This document shows positions 10,981-24,101 of a stretch of DNA of 64,000 nucleotides, piece after piece. Both the position numbers and the translations under genes were made by a program. Location: positions 27,107,696 through 27,171,695 of the forward strand of contig CM031609.1 in NCBI GenBank assembly GCA_018398815.1. Reading direction: 5' to 3'. Numbering within the stretch: the stretch's first letter is position 1; each line of letters opens with the position of its first letter. The stretch is from Conus ventricosus. Lineage: Eukaryota; Mollusca; Gastropoda; Neogastropoda; Conidae. The notes under the pieces were generated by a model. It was given only the letters and a program-made list of their open reading frames with translations, ran no database searches and was not told the DNA's origin.

Positions 10981-12107
10981 GGAGTGTTGTGCCTTCCTGA
11001 CCAACACTACAGGTGCCTGTCTCTCTTAGGTTGGCTGACAGCAGGATTCACAGTGAACAGAAGCAAAGAGTACATCCCTGTCACCAGAATGAAACTCCAC
11101 ACCATCACCTTCATCAACCTCACTGGTCATCAGAGTAAGCAAAAAAATCATATGTAAAGCAGTCACACTCATCTTTTTTTTTCTCCCTAGGACATCATTA
11201 GTTCAATAATATCAGGCATAGCGAGAAGCGTGTTGTGGTACTGTTACTTCTGGAATCCACCTGTCACGGCCATCACAGGAGCCAGTTTGAGGCAGCAACT
11301 CATCATAGACCTTTCATACAGAGCAAAAATGATCCAGGGGAATCCTACATTTATTTTCAACTATTTTTCACTTCTGTTCTGCTGTTGAATTCTACCTCCT
11401 ATTTGTCTGTGGTGCCGAAATGGCCAACACTTCTGTGGCCACATTTGCATCTTCAGAACATGAGGTATATTGCATACTGAAGAAAACAAAAGTATTCAAC
11501 CTTTCAACACATGGTTTAAAAAATGTCAGGGATCACACATCATCTAACACCAAGTTATCAGACCAAAATGCCAATATAAAACGTCCCTTTACTCGCATAA
11601 CATTGCACCTTCACAGCCTCACAAACATGCACAGTAACTCTCAAGCAGTAATACACATACACTGAAAAAAAAAAAAAGAGAATAAATAACAACAACAGAA
11701 AAGCAGTAGAAGCTTTATGAAACATTTTCTGTCTCAGTACAACATCAAATGTGATGACTCCATGGGCGTAGAAGTCAGGACAATCTGATATCCTACGCCC
11801 ACATTAATCCCCATCCCCCATCCCTACCCCACCCCCCATCCCTTCCCCCTGCAGACCTGTTGCCTTCTGTTCCGCAGCAGGACCGCAGGCATGAGTGAGG
11901 TGTCCCTCTGAAAGCTGGCATTATTCCCCACAAGGGGCCTCTCCCCACTCTTTTTCCACATTTCTTCCCTTAGGCTGGGGCATTTCATTTGTGAAAATCA
12001 TGAATATTCATCAACAAAAAGCTGACATGTCTTAAAATCCAACAACAGCACGGTAGGATCTGCTGAACCCTTATCACCTGTTTCTCTATCCCCCTTTCTT
12101 TCCAACT

Positions 12108-12193
<86 letters not shown>

Positions 12194-12248
12194 CAGTGTG
12201 TGTCTGTGTGTGTCAGTGTGTGTGAGCACGCTCGTGTGTATATATAAT

Positions 12249-12283
<35 letters not shown>

Positions 12284-13072
12284 CATATGTATATACACAC
12301 ACACACATATATATATATATACATACATGTATATGTACATGCACATATTTTTTGTGTGTTTAACATGGAGACCCCAAAATGACACACAGAGGTAAGACAA
12401 GAAATACAAAGTACAATACAGGTTTGAATCTGTCAGGTGTGTACATCACACTGGTCAAGCATGCCGCGCTGTGCCTTAACTGCCTGTGCGGTAAGTCAAA
12501 GGCACCCCCACAGAGCAGCCCCTCAGCTCGTCGTCCACCTCCTCCTCCTCCTCCCACCCATAACACCACTATCGCGCACCACCTCCTGCAAGCCAGGGGA
12601 TCCTTGACATGAAGAACGGAAATGTGCTGAAGGTTTTAGATCTGCATGCAGAGTGTCCAGAAAAACACACACACACTTTAGTGTATAGTGGAGGCAGCTT
12701 CACCAAGCCGACGCCCGAAACTCCACACAAGAGAGTGCGGCACAGTAAGAAAGAACAGCCTGGAATCGGCAGAGTGACTCTAAAATCACCTCGACTTTCT
12801 TCAGTAGCCCACACCACCAGCAAACACTCTCGTTCTTGAGCACTGGAAGATCACCAACGCCCTCCCCCCCCCCCCCCCCCCCAACCCCCCAAATTTTCCT
12901 CTCCCCGTTCCCTTTCCTCCCCAATGCCCATCTGAGCGTGGCGCTGGAACTAAGTACAGGCACAGGCCCACACACCCTGCTGGTGGTGGTGACGACGTAG
13001 TCCGCTGGTCCTCAGCACAGCACATATATCCACAGTGGCTGGCCATGGAGGCTGTGTGTAGGGGGTGGTTTT
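10981..13072 (-). other. Downstream of TRPC4AP stop: probable 3' UTR and flank
   Basis: No protein is recognisable. This stretch follows the TRPC4AP stop codon on the minus strand, so its right part is probably 3' UTR. It contains a pure C run at 12,864-12,882 and a large TG/CA/TA microsatellite at 12,110-12,345. A candidate AATAAA signal (minus strand) lies near 11,351-11,356, which would imply a UTR of about 1.7 kb; this is not proven. A 9-base inverted pair, TGGGCGTAG and CTACGCCCA, at 11,763-11,803 could form a hairpin. Confidence 0.35.
12110..12345. repeat. Compound (TG)n/(CA)n/(TA)n microsatellite
   Basis: TG repeats at 12,112-12,240 switch to CA repeats at about 12,248-12,275 and then to TA/CA mixtures up to 12,345. 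The TG-then-CA order makes a long imperfect hairpin-forming stretch. Open frames of Cys-Val, Thr-His or Tyr-Ile repeats here are spurious. Confidence 0.9.
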
Positions 13073-13195
13073 TCAGTTGGTGCGGGCGGCAGGCAAAGGG
13101 TTGATGTAGAAGGCCACGGCGTTATGGTCGGAATTGTCGTTACTCACCAGCATCGCCACCGTCTTCTTCCAGTAGGAAAAGCTGATGCGAGAACT
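13073..13195 (-). CDS. TRPC4AP: TRPC4AP last coding exon with stop
   Basis: Acceptor TGTTTCAG precedes [16 protein letters not shown], matching the vertebrate ISFSYWKETV block, and 40 codons lead to TGA at 13,073-13,075. The protein ends PAARTN, a different tail from vertebrates, placing Arg at position -3 from the C-terminus. The exon reads without any indel. It joins in phase with the exon ending at 15,425. Confidence 0.9.
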   Translation of the reverse strand, partial: SSRISFSYWKKTVAMLVSNDNSDHNAVAFYINPLPAARTN

Positions 13196-16100
13196 CTGAA
13201 ACACATGTGATGGCATGCGGTTCAATGTCGCTTGGAGAAAGAAGAATGTGACTGTTGATAAGGGCTACAAATTCATATCACGACATATGTACAAGCAGAT
13301 ATCAGAAAGACATCCTGTGCAGTTTCATTTTGAATTATAGATCAAGAGAGAAGATGATAATGATCACTGCCTTTTGCTGGGTTGGAGTTACACTGCACAT
13401 GTCAAAGGCATACACCTACTGTTGATCCAAATGGCTGTTTGCTTCTTGCTCACAGGCTAGCAGAGCAGTCACCTCACTTTGCCGCCAATAGAGTCAAAAC
13501 TGTGAAGTCTGAGGCACGCACATGGTGCAGACAAAGGCTTCCAGCAGGCAGTGGGCCAACACCACTGACCAGCGGACAACAAGGTCGCCTCTGTGGCATG
13601 GGCCTCAGAGGGCAGCTTTCTGGCAGTGCATTAGTGGGGCCTGAAAGTGGTCAGTTACCTGCCAGAGCTGACAGGACTCCAGCACAGGGGCAAGGTACTT
13701 ATCCTCTCCCCCACTAATCTATGATCACAGCCCAGCTGACTGCACAGGGCCATTTCAGGAATGCCAGCTCAAGAAAAAAAAAGGCCTGTCCTGAAAAAAA
13801 CAAAACAGTAAGGATGATTCTTGACACATATCACATTTATCCTGAAGCCCAGACGTAGCAATTTTGCAGGGCTTGGTGGGTCGAGACACTTGGTTTCAAG
13901 TGCTGATCGGACCTCAAGTTGTAGAGCGGCAAACTGGCAGACCAGAACTACATTTAATTCAGGTCATCTCTCCTTGCCAATGTTGCTCAGAATGTCAATT
14001 CAGAATAGCTTTCTGAGATCACGAGTTGATAATCCATTTATAGCTTACTTCCCTGAGAAATGGTGACTGTTCTCACTGACACCGATTCACTTGGAAATTC
14101 AAACAAGGTACTTATTAGTTCTATAACACATAGCTATGAAAACACTGAATTGCATTATGCAACACAAAAATGGGGAGTTTGTATTATACTCCCTGTTTGG
14201 CTAGTATACTTACCATGTCAGACCATAGCATTCCACGGCAGTTAGTTAGCTCTGCAGGCCGAGATTTTTGTGGCTAATGCAGTAATAAGACCATCACGTG
14301 ACGTCCACACTACTTCCGCCAGGGAAGAAACCGGTGTAAACTTCCTGTTCCTCATTCAACCTCGGCCTCCTGCCTAACAAGGACAGGTTTTTGCTCTGTC
14401 TCGCCTATACTTCTGTTTTTTGTAGAGATTGCTTGTGTGCTTGCCTTCTTTACTTGCTCTGTTGTGGCTTACGTTCGACCATGGGTACCATTGCCACGTG
14501 AGGCTTATGGATGGCATTTTATTTCATTTTATTCACGCTCTAGGCGTGACGGCTCACGACTTCTCTTCACCCCATTGTTCTCCATTCGTCCCTTACTCGC
14601 CGGGTTTGGGAACGCGTCACCCTTGTAGTAACGCGTCAGCCACTCTCTCGTTATTTTCTTCCCCATTTCCACCGATTTCCATCGATCTCGGCACGTTGTT
14701 TATTCCCAATAGCCATCTCGGTCATTCACATCGACGATCGATCTTCGTCGGTCGCTCGAGCCTCCATCTTTATTCTCGCCATTTCGGCCGACCCCTGCGT
14801 GGTCGTACTCGGTCTTCGTACCGCTTCACTGCTATGGAGGTTTTCCTCCTCTATTATTATCTCCTTCTTTTCCTTGCATCACAGCTGAGAGTGGATTAGC
14901 CAGCTTTACTAAGTATTAGTGTGTGTCAGATGACCCAACCGTACAGCAACGATCAGTCATGGTACATGTATGTTAGTGGGGACAATACCAAAGTTTACAG
15001 GTATGTCTCTACGTCAATATCAAAATCATGATTGACTTATGTTTACCGACTGCTGACAAAAGTTTAATTCTGCAAGCATCTCATGATGAATTCAATTTCT
15101 TTGTTTGAGTAGCAGTCCTTCAAAGACAGCGAGCATACGTAAAGCAAGGTGAACGGTCAGGTACGCAAATTACTTTACAGTGCGTCTTATCTGTGGCTGG
15201 CTACCTGTGTAGGGCAAGTATAGGCAACACTGACTGAACACTGGCTCACCACTGTACATTTCTCCTACACTGCATTGAATTTTCTCTCAATGACAGAGGC
15301 AATATACTAAGTGCAATCTAATCACATCCATCAACCATACACATGATCAGCAGCCATACACAAACACACAGCAAGGGGGAGGGGGGGGGGGGGGGGGGGG
15401 GGGGGCTTTTGTTTTAACACCCACCTTTTCCAGTGCACTGCAGTCTTTGTCTTTGTGAAGGTAGTGGTCTTGCCAGAATACCAACAGGTCCCTGTGGTCA
15501 AACACAGAGCATATCATTGCAAATAATTCATGTAATGAAAACAATTGCGACATTGCATACAAATTATGTCTACACAAACAAAACATGTCATGACACAAGT
15601 TATGTTATCGCACTCACATCCTATGGGCCTTCCCTACCTTGCACCCGACTTATCAGTGTTTTCAAAATCTGACCAGATTACCATAAGGAACATCAACGGA
15701 ACAATAATGCTTATTGGTCTTCAACCTGGCAGCATTTAAAAAGGATTTTCTTGTGCTTTTACCTCTTTTGATTGCTCATCTTGATGACAGTTGTTACAAA
15801 GCCAGTGATGCCAAGTGTATCTGACAGTGTGACTGATTGTGGATTAGAACTCACAACACTATACCAGAGCAATCTTCCTAATTAGATAAAATTCATATCA
15901 CACAGAAGCAATGAAAGTCACGCATCAGCTGCTTGATCTTCCTTCCGTGTAGGTCAGACACAAGCTAGCACTTGACAATCCTCCAAACCCATGACATGAA
16001 GCAGTCAAGGAAATAAAAGGGCTGGATTTTCTGCCTTATGTCAAAAAGGACTTCCAGTGAGTGTGCAATATCCTAATTCTCCACATATAAAGGTGAGAAG

Positions 16101-19100
16101 ACAGTCTGCACCATTGGAGAACGTCTTTCAATTGTATAAGAAACCTTCGAAGTGGATTGTCTCTGTCCAGCTAAGGGTGGAAATGTCTGTCTTCAGACAG
16201 GAATCGCCCGACATGTAACTGGCATAGAGAGGGGATGCCAGATTCTGGTGCTGTTTCCTCGATTTGGACTGACACAGTAAATCCAGCTTCTAGGACAGAG
16301 GAAAGGGAACCCTGACATCAAGTTGGCAAAAAAGATTGTTATGCAATTCTTGAACCACCTCAGGGGACTGGGGCAGATGAGAATCAGCTGACGTTTCTCT
16401 CTCGACACCTTGCTCAAGGTCCTCACTGTGAGAGATGCCAAGGGAAAGGCGTAACTAAACATGCCTTCCAAACAGATCAACAGGGCATCCACTGTGTGCC
16501 CCCTGGGGTCTAGCACTGGTGACACCAACACTGAAAGCTGACTGTTCCACCTGATCACAAAAAGGTCTGAATGCGGTATGCCTAGAATCTGACAGACTAA
16601 TCTAAACACTGAATGGTTTAGCATCCACTCTGCCACCATCAGGACGCGAGTCTCTCTGCACAACATCAGCCCAGGCATTCAATTTTCCCAGGATATGCCT
16701 CATTAGGAGCACAGTCTCTAAGTGGAGGGAGGTGACCCACTCGATAAGTCAAGGAATCCTTCGCTATTTGATTCTTTATGAAAGTGTCACTGTCAAGTTG
16801 TCCAAGCAAACAGATCAGGCATGGTACTGAAGGAAAATCATTTTTCCCTGAAAATGTTTGGGGGTTTTGCTCCCAAGCCCCTGAAGCTGAAGGTTTTTCA
16901 GCAATTCTAGCCTGTAAAAAAGCCTCTCCTTGAACTAATTTCAGTTCTTCATGCTAAGCAATTTCTGCCACAAAATAAGCTCTCCTAGAATCACTTTATC
17001 AGTCATTCCTTCAACCCAAAGGAGGTTTTAAACCCAAGTAGTCACATAGCAAAAATGAGTACATATCTACATTGCTTTAGGTGGCATACATTAAGTCAAA
17101 TTGTAAACGTTTTACTTACTATGTCAGTGAAGCACACACACAGTGTACACACAGGAGACCCCTCATTTTGCACAACTTTGGTCATCATGTCCAGCACCAC
17201 CAACGCAGCATAGCACAGCACAGCAAAGTAGTGGTCTATTTCATGTCTTGAGTTCCAGTTTTGTTTACTATGTTCAATTCTTTTATGATCCGTCTCCTCT
17301 ACATTAGTTACTCCTTTTACTTTTTACATCTATCTGAATACAGTACAAAATGAGTTTAAGTTTTGTGTCTCTTTTAATGTACAAATTTTAAGTTATGTGT
17401 CTCTTCACTGCAAGCAATGTGAATGAGATGAAGACTACTTTTTGCCTGATTTCTCAGCCATCTGCTTCACGAGCAGAGCCTACTTTTTGTAATGTCCAAA
17501 CCTCATTCTCTTTGCCTCCTGTCTGTAATGTTCAATGGCTTTTCTCTTTGAAGCCAGCCAAATGTGTTCCTTCTGGAACAGTTCAAACTTTTTCTTTCTT
17601 TCTTCTTTTTCTTTCTCCAAAATGTGGTGGTAAGAAGAAAAAGAAACACCCGAAGGTGCTGGGGAGGACCCAGAGAAGCACCGTCTTCACCTGCCTTTAG
17701 AGCAGTCCTGTACCACACTTGGAAGCCTGCGCTGTGTTGACGATGGGTACAGGCACGCGCAGGACACTCCATTAAGATATCAAGGGACATAACTGCTCCT
17801 GAACAGAGGTAAATTAGACTACAGGATGCAGCTCATAACAGCCTTAAAGTAGCATCCCCATGGGTGTACCAGCCCGTATTTCATGACTGCAGAGCCCACC
17901 GGCGAAAAACACCACCCTCCAGCTGCCGAGCACACCCCACAGACCCAACCCCCCTGCCCACGGACAGATGAAGACAGTGCCACTCCAGACACAGCCAAGC
18001 TTTCGCCATACGGTCTTATGTGCCCTCAAGAGAGAATCCAGAGTTGTAGTCTTTCCCACTGTCAACAGGACTTTCCTGTGGTCAGTGCGTCTTTCCTCAC
18101 CATCACTGGACCTTTCTCCAGGGTCAGCCTAGCTAAGGCAAAGAAGAAAAAGAAACACCCGAAGGTGCTGGAGGAGACCTCAGGAGCCTGTTACATTGCC
18201 ATGTAACAGGCACTGAGCAGCTTTTTTTAAATTTTTTTTTAAAAAAAATTTTTTTTTTTTGTAAAATTTTTTTTGGGTTTTTAAAAAAAAAGGGGGGGAA
18301 AATTTTTTTCCCTTTTTTTACATTTTTTTAAAAAAAATTTTTTTTTTTTAAAATTTTTCCCCCGGGGTTTTAAAATGGTTTTTTTTTAAAAAAAATTTTT
18401 TTTTTTTTTTTCCCCCTTTTTTTTTTTTTTTTTAAAATTTTTTTAAAAAAAAAAAACCCGGGGGGGAAAAAAAAAATTTTTTTTTTTAAAAAAAAAGGGG
18501 GGGGAAAACCCTAAAACCCCTTTTGGGGGGCCCCGGGGGGAATTTCCAAAACCCAAAAAACCAAAAAAAAAATTTTTTTAAAAAATTTGTTTTTTAATTT
18601 TTTTAAAAACCCCCCCGGGGGGAAAAACCCCCTTTTTTTTTTCCGGGCCCCCAAAAAAATTTTTTTTTTTTTTCCCCCCCCCTTTCCCCCCCCCCCCCCC
18701 GGGGGGGGGGGGGCCCCAAACTTTTTTCCTTTAAAGGCCCTTAAAAAAAACCCTTTTTTTCCCCCCCAAAACGGCCTTTTGGGTTGGCCCCCTTTTCCCC
18801 AAAAAGGTTTTTGGGGGGGCTAAAAAAGGGGAAAAAAAAAATAAAAAAAAAAAAAAACCCCCCCTTTTTTTTTGGGGGGGCCCCCCCCAACCCGGGGAAA
18901 AAAGGGGGAAAAAGGGAAAAAAAGGGAGGGGGGAAAAAGGGAAAAAAAAAGGGGGAAAAAAAAAGAAAAGGGAAAAAAAAAAAAGGGGGAAAAAGAAAAA
19001 AGGGGGCCCCAAAAAAAAAAGGGCCAAAAAAAGGAAAAAAAAAGGGGGGGAAAAAAAACCCAAAAAGGGGAAAAAAAAAAAAGGGGGGGGAAAAAAAGGG

Positions 19101-22100
19101 GGAAAAAGGGGGGGGGGGGGGGGGAAAAAAAAGGGAAAAAAAAGGGGGAAAGAAAAAAAAAAGGGGGGAAAATTGAAAAAAAAAAAAAAAAACCCGGGCC
19201 CAAAAACCGGGGGGGGGTTTTTTTTAAAAAAAGGGGGGGGTTTCGGGGCCCCCCTTTTTTTTTTTTTTTTTTTTTTAAAATTTTTTCCCAAAATTGGGGG
19301 GGCCCCTTGGGGGCCCCCCCCCCCCCCCCCCCCCCCCCCGGGGGTTTTTTCCCCAAAAAAAATTTTTCCCGGGGGGGGGTTTTTTTAAAAAAAAGGGAAA
19401 AAGGGTTTTAAAAACCTTTTAAAACCCGGTTTTTTTTCCCTTTTTTTTTAAAAAAAAAAAAAAAAATTTTTTTTTTTTTAAGGGGGGGTTTTTAAAAAAA
19501 AATTTCCCCTTTTTAAATTTTCCCTTTTTTAAAAAAAAATTTGGGGGTTTTTTTTTTTTTTTTTTAAAAAAAAAAAACAAAAAATTTTTTTTAAAAAAAA
19601 TTTCCCCCCCAAAAAAAAAGGGGAAAAAAAAAAAACCCCCCCCCAAAAAAAGGGAAAAAAACCCCCCCAAAAAACCAAACTAAAAAAAAAAAAAACCCCC
19701 TTTTTTAAAAAAGGGGGGGGGTTCCCCCCCGGGGGGGAAAAACCCAAAACCTTTTTTTAAAACAAAAAAACCCCAAAAAAAAACTTTTAAAAGGGGGAAC
19801 CCCTTTAAGATGGGGGGCCCCAAAAAAAAAAGGGGCCCTTTTTGGGGGAAAAATTTTAAAAATTATTTTTTTAAAAAAAAAAAAAAGGGGGGGGGGCCCC
19901 CTTTTAAAAAGGAAACCTTTTGGGGAAAAAAACCCTTTGAAAAAAAATTTTTTTTTTTAAAAAAAACCCCCAAAAAAAACCCCAATTGGGGGAAAAACCC
20001 TTTTTAAAAAAAAAAAATTAAAAAACCCCCCCCAAAGGGGAAAAAAACCCCCAAAATTGGGGGGGGCCCCCCCCCCCAAAAAAAAAAAGTTTTTCCCCGG
20101 GCGGGGGGGCCCCCCGGGGGAGGGGGGAAAAATTTTTTTTTTTGGGGGGGGGCCCGGGGGGGGGGGCCCCCTTTGGAAAAAATTTAAAAACCCCCGGGAA
20201 AAAAATTTTTCCCCCCCTTTAAAAAAAAAAAAAAAGGGGGAAAAATTTTAAAAAAAAAACCAAATTTTTTTTTAAAAAAAAAAAAAACCCCTTTTTTTCA
20301 AAGGGGGGGTTTTAAAAAATTTTAAAAAAAAAAATTTTAAATTTTTTTTTTCCCCCCTAAAAAAAGGGGGGGATTTTTTAAAAAAATTTCCCTTAAAGGA
20401 AAATTTTTTTTCCCCCCCCCCCTTTTAAAAACCCTTTTTTTGGGGGAAGGGAACCCCCCCAAAAAAAACCCCAAAAAAGGGGGGCCCCCCGGTTTTTAAA
20501 AAGGGGGGGGGGGGAAAATTTTTTTTTGGGGTTTCTGGGGGGTTTTTTTTTTTTTTAAAAAAAAATTTTTTCCCCGGGGGGGGGGTTTTTTTAAAATTTT
20601 GTTTTTTAAAATTTTTTTTTTTAAAAAAAATTTTTGGGGGGGGTTTTATTTTTTTTTTTTTTTTAGTTTTTAAAATTTTAAAAGGGGGGAAAAAAGGGGG
20701 TCCCCAAAAAATTTTAAAAAAATTTTTTTTTTTTTCCCAAAAAAAAAGGAAATTTGAATTTTTTAAAAATTTTGGGGAAAAATTTTTTAAAAAATTTTTT
20801 TTTAAATTTTTCCCTTTTTTTAATTTTAATTTTTTAAAAAAATTTTTCGGGACCCCGGGAAAGGGGTTTTTAAAAAAAAAAACCCCCTTTTTAAAAAATT
20901 TAATTTTTGGGGGGGCCCCCCCAAAACCTTTTAAAAAGGGGTTTGAAAAAAAATTTTTAAAAACGGGGGGAAAAGGGGAAACCCAAATTTTGGAAGGGTT
21001 TCTTTTTGGGAAAAACCAAAATTTTTTTCCCTTTTTTAAAAAAAAAAGGTTTGGTTTTAAAGTTTTTTGGGGGTTTTAATTTTTTAAAAAATTTTGGGGG
21101 AAAAAAAAAAATTTTTTTTAAAAAAGGGTTTTTTTTAAAAAAATTTTTTTTTTAAAAAAATTTGTAAAAATTTTTTTTTTAAAAAGGGGGAAAAAACCCT
21201 TTTTTTGGGGGAAAAAAAGGGGGGTTTTTTTTGGGGCCCCAAAAAAGTTTTTTTGGGGCCCCGGGGGGGGGTTTTGGGGTTTTAAAAAGGGGGGGGGGGG
21301 GTTTTTAAAGGGGTTTGGGGGGTTTTTTCCGTCCGGGTTTTTAAAAAGGGGGCCCCCCCGGGGGGGGAAAATGTTTTCCCCCGGGGAAACCTTTTTTTTC
21401 CCCCCGGGGGAAAGGGCGTTTGGGGGGGGGCCCTTCCCCCAAAAAAAAGGGGGCCTTTGGGGGGGGGCCCCCAAAAAATTTTTTTTTGGCCCCGGGGGGA
21501 AAACCCCCTTTTAAAAATTTTTTGGGGGAAAAAGGGGGAAAAGGGGTTTTTTTTTTTGGGGGGTTTTTTTTTGGGGGGCCCCTTTTTTTGGGGGGGGGTT
21601 TTTTTTTGGGGAAAAAATTTTGGGGAAAAAAAAAGGGGAAAAAAATGGGGGTTTTTTTTTGGGGTTTTTTTGGGGGTTTTTTTTTTCCCGGGGGAAAAAA
21701 GGGGGGGGGGGTTTTAAAAAGGGGGTTTTGGGGGGGGGAAAAAAAAGGGGGGGTTTTTTCCCCCTTTTCCCCTTTGGGGGGGGTTTTGGGGGGGGGGTTT
21801 TTCCCGGGCCCCCAAAAAAAAAAATTTGGTCTCCGGGGTCGGGGCCCCCTTTTTTGGGGGGGGGGGCCCAAAAAACGGTTGGGGTTTTTAAAAAAAAAGG
21901 GGGGGGGGGCCCCCCCCAAACCCTTTGGGGGGGGCCAAAATTGGGGGGGGGGGGCCCCGGGGGGGGCCCCCCCCCCGGGGTTTTTTGGGGGGGGGGGGAA
22001 AAGGGGGGCCCCCCTTTTAAAATAAAAAAAACCCCAAGGAAAGGGGGAATTTTTTCCTTTTTTTTGGGAAAAAAGGGGGAAAAAAGTTTTTTTTTTTAAA

Positions 22101-22765
22101 AAAAAAAAAAAAAAATTGGGGGTTTTTTTTTAAAATTTTTGTATGTTTTATTTTTTTAAAGGGGGGGGGGGTTTTTAAAAAAAAAGGGGGGGGGGGAATT
22201 TTTTTAAAAAATTTTTTTCCCCGAAATTAGGGGGGGGGTAATTTGGGGGGGGGTTTTTGGAAAAATTTTGGGAAAAAAAATTTTTTTTTAAACCCCCTTT
22301 TTTTAAAAAAAAAAAAAAAAATTTTTAAAAAAAAACCCCCCAAAATTTTAAATTTTGGGGGGGGGGGAAAACACAAAGAAAAGGTTTTTTTTGGGTTTTG
22401 GAAAAAAGGGGGGTTTTTTTTTTTTGGGGGGGGGGCCCCTTTTTTTTTTTTTTTTTTCCCCTTTTTTTTAAATTTTTTTTCCTTTTTTAAAAAAAAAAAT
22501 TTTTTTTTTTTTTTTTTTAAAAAATTTTTTTTTTTTGTTTTTTTTTTTGGGGGGAAAGGGGGTTTTTTTTTTAACTTTAACCCCTTTTTTTCCCCCAAAA
22601 ATTTCCCCAAAAAAAAGGGAAAAAATTTAAGAAAAAAGAAAAAAAGGGGGGGGAAAACAAAATTTCCCCCCCGTTTTAAAAAAAAAAGGGAAAAAAAAAA
22701 AAAAAAAATTTTTTTTTTTAAAAAAAAAAAAAGGGGGGAAAAACCCAAAAAAAAAAGGGGGGGGG

Positions 22766-22797
<32 letters not shown>

Positions 22798-24069
22798 CGG
22801 GGGAAAAAAAAAGGGGGGGGAAAAAAAGAACCCGGGGGGGGGAAAAAAAGGGGAAAAAAAAAGGAAGGGGGAAAAAAGGGGGAAAAAAGGGAAAAAAAAC
22901 GGGAAAAAAAGGGGGCCCCCAAAAAAAGGGGGGGAAAAAACCCAAAAAAGGGGAAAAAAAAAAAAAAGGGAAAAAAAGGGGGGGGGGGGGTTTTGGGGGG
23001 GGGTTAAAAGGGGGGGGGTTTTTGGGGGGGGAAAACCCCTTTAAAAAAACCCCAAATTTAAAAACCTTTTTAAACCTGGGGGTTTTTTTCCCTTTTTTTT
23101 GGGGCCTTTTAAAAAAAAAAATTTTTTTTTTAAAAAAAAAATTTTTTTTTTTAAAAAAAAAACCCCAAAAAGGGGGGCCCCAAAAAAAAAAAAAAATTTT
23201 TTTTTTAAAAAAAAAAAAAGGTTTTAAAAAACCCCCCAAAAAAATTTTTTTTTGGGGGGTTTTGACATTTGGAAAAAAAAAGGGGGGGGGAAAAAAAAAA
23301 AATTTTCCCCTTTTTTTAAAAAATTTTTTCCCCCGGGAAAAAAATTTTTTTTGGGAAAAAATTTTTTTTAAAAAAAAAGGGGGGGGGGTTTTTTTCCCAA
23401 AAAGGGTTTTGGGGCCTTTGGTTTTTTAAAAAAAACCCCCCGGGGAAAAACCCCCCCCAAAAGGGGGCCGGGGGTTTTTTAAAAAAGGGCCAAAAATTTA
23501 AAAAAAATTTTTTTTTTAAAAATTTTTTTTTCCCAAAAAAAATTTAAAAAAGGGTTTTTGGGGGGAAATTTTTTTGGTTTTTTTTTGGGGGGGGGGTGGG
23601 GCCCCCCCGGGTTTTTTAAAGGGGGGTTTTTTATTAAAAAAGGGGTTTTTCCCCGGGATAAACCCCTTTTTTGGGGGGGAACCAAAAAAAAACCCCCCCT
23701 TTCCTTTTTAAAAAAAAAAACCCTTTCCCTTTTTTTAAAAAGGGCCCCTTTTTCCCCCCTTTTTTTTTAAAAAAAAACCCCCCCTTTTTAAGGGGGGAAA
23801 CCCCCCAAAGGGGAAAAAAAGGGGGAAACCCGGGGAAAGGGGGGGGGCCCCGGGGAATTTTCCCCGGGGGGGGGGGAAAAAACCCCCAAAAAAATTTTTT
23901 TTATTTTTGGGTTTTTGGCCGGGGGGGTTTTTTTGGGTTTCCCCCGGGGGGGGGCCCGGGGGAAAAAGGGGTTTTTTTTAAAAAAAATTTTAAACCCCGG
24001 GGGGGGGGGTTTGGGGGGTTTTTAAAGAAAACCCCAAAAAAGGGGTTTTGGGGGGGGGGTTTTTTGGGG

Positions 24070-24101
<32 letters not shown>

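Noticed and set aside
14429..14899. A 156-codon membrane-like protein
   Set aside because: It lies in a DIRS leader; the inverted copy at 29.1-29.9 kb does not keep the frame.
18587..24087. Dozens of long open frames of Lys/Gly/Phe/Pro repeats
   Set aside because: They arise from homopolymer runs in a failed consensus; no protein has this composition and the frames are open on both strands.
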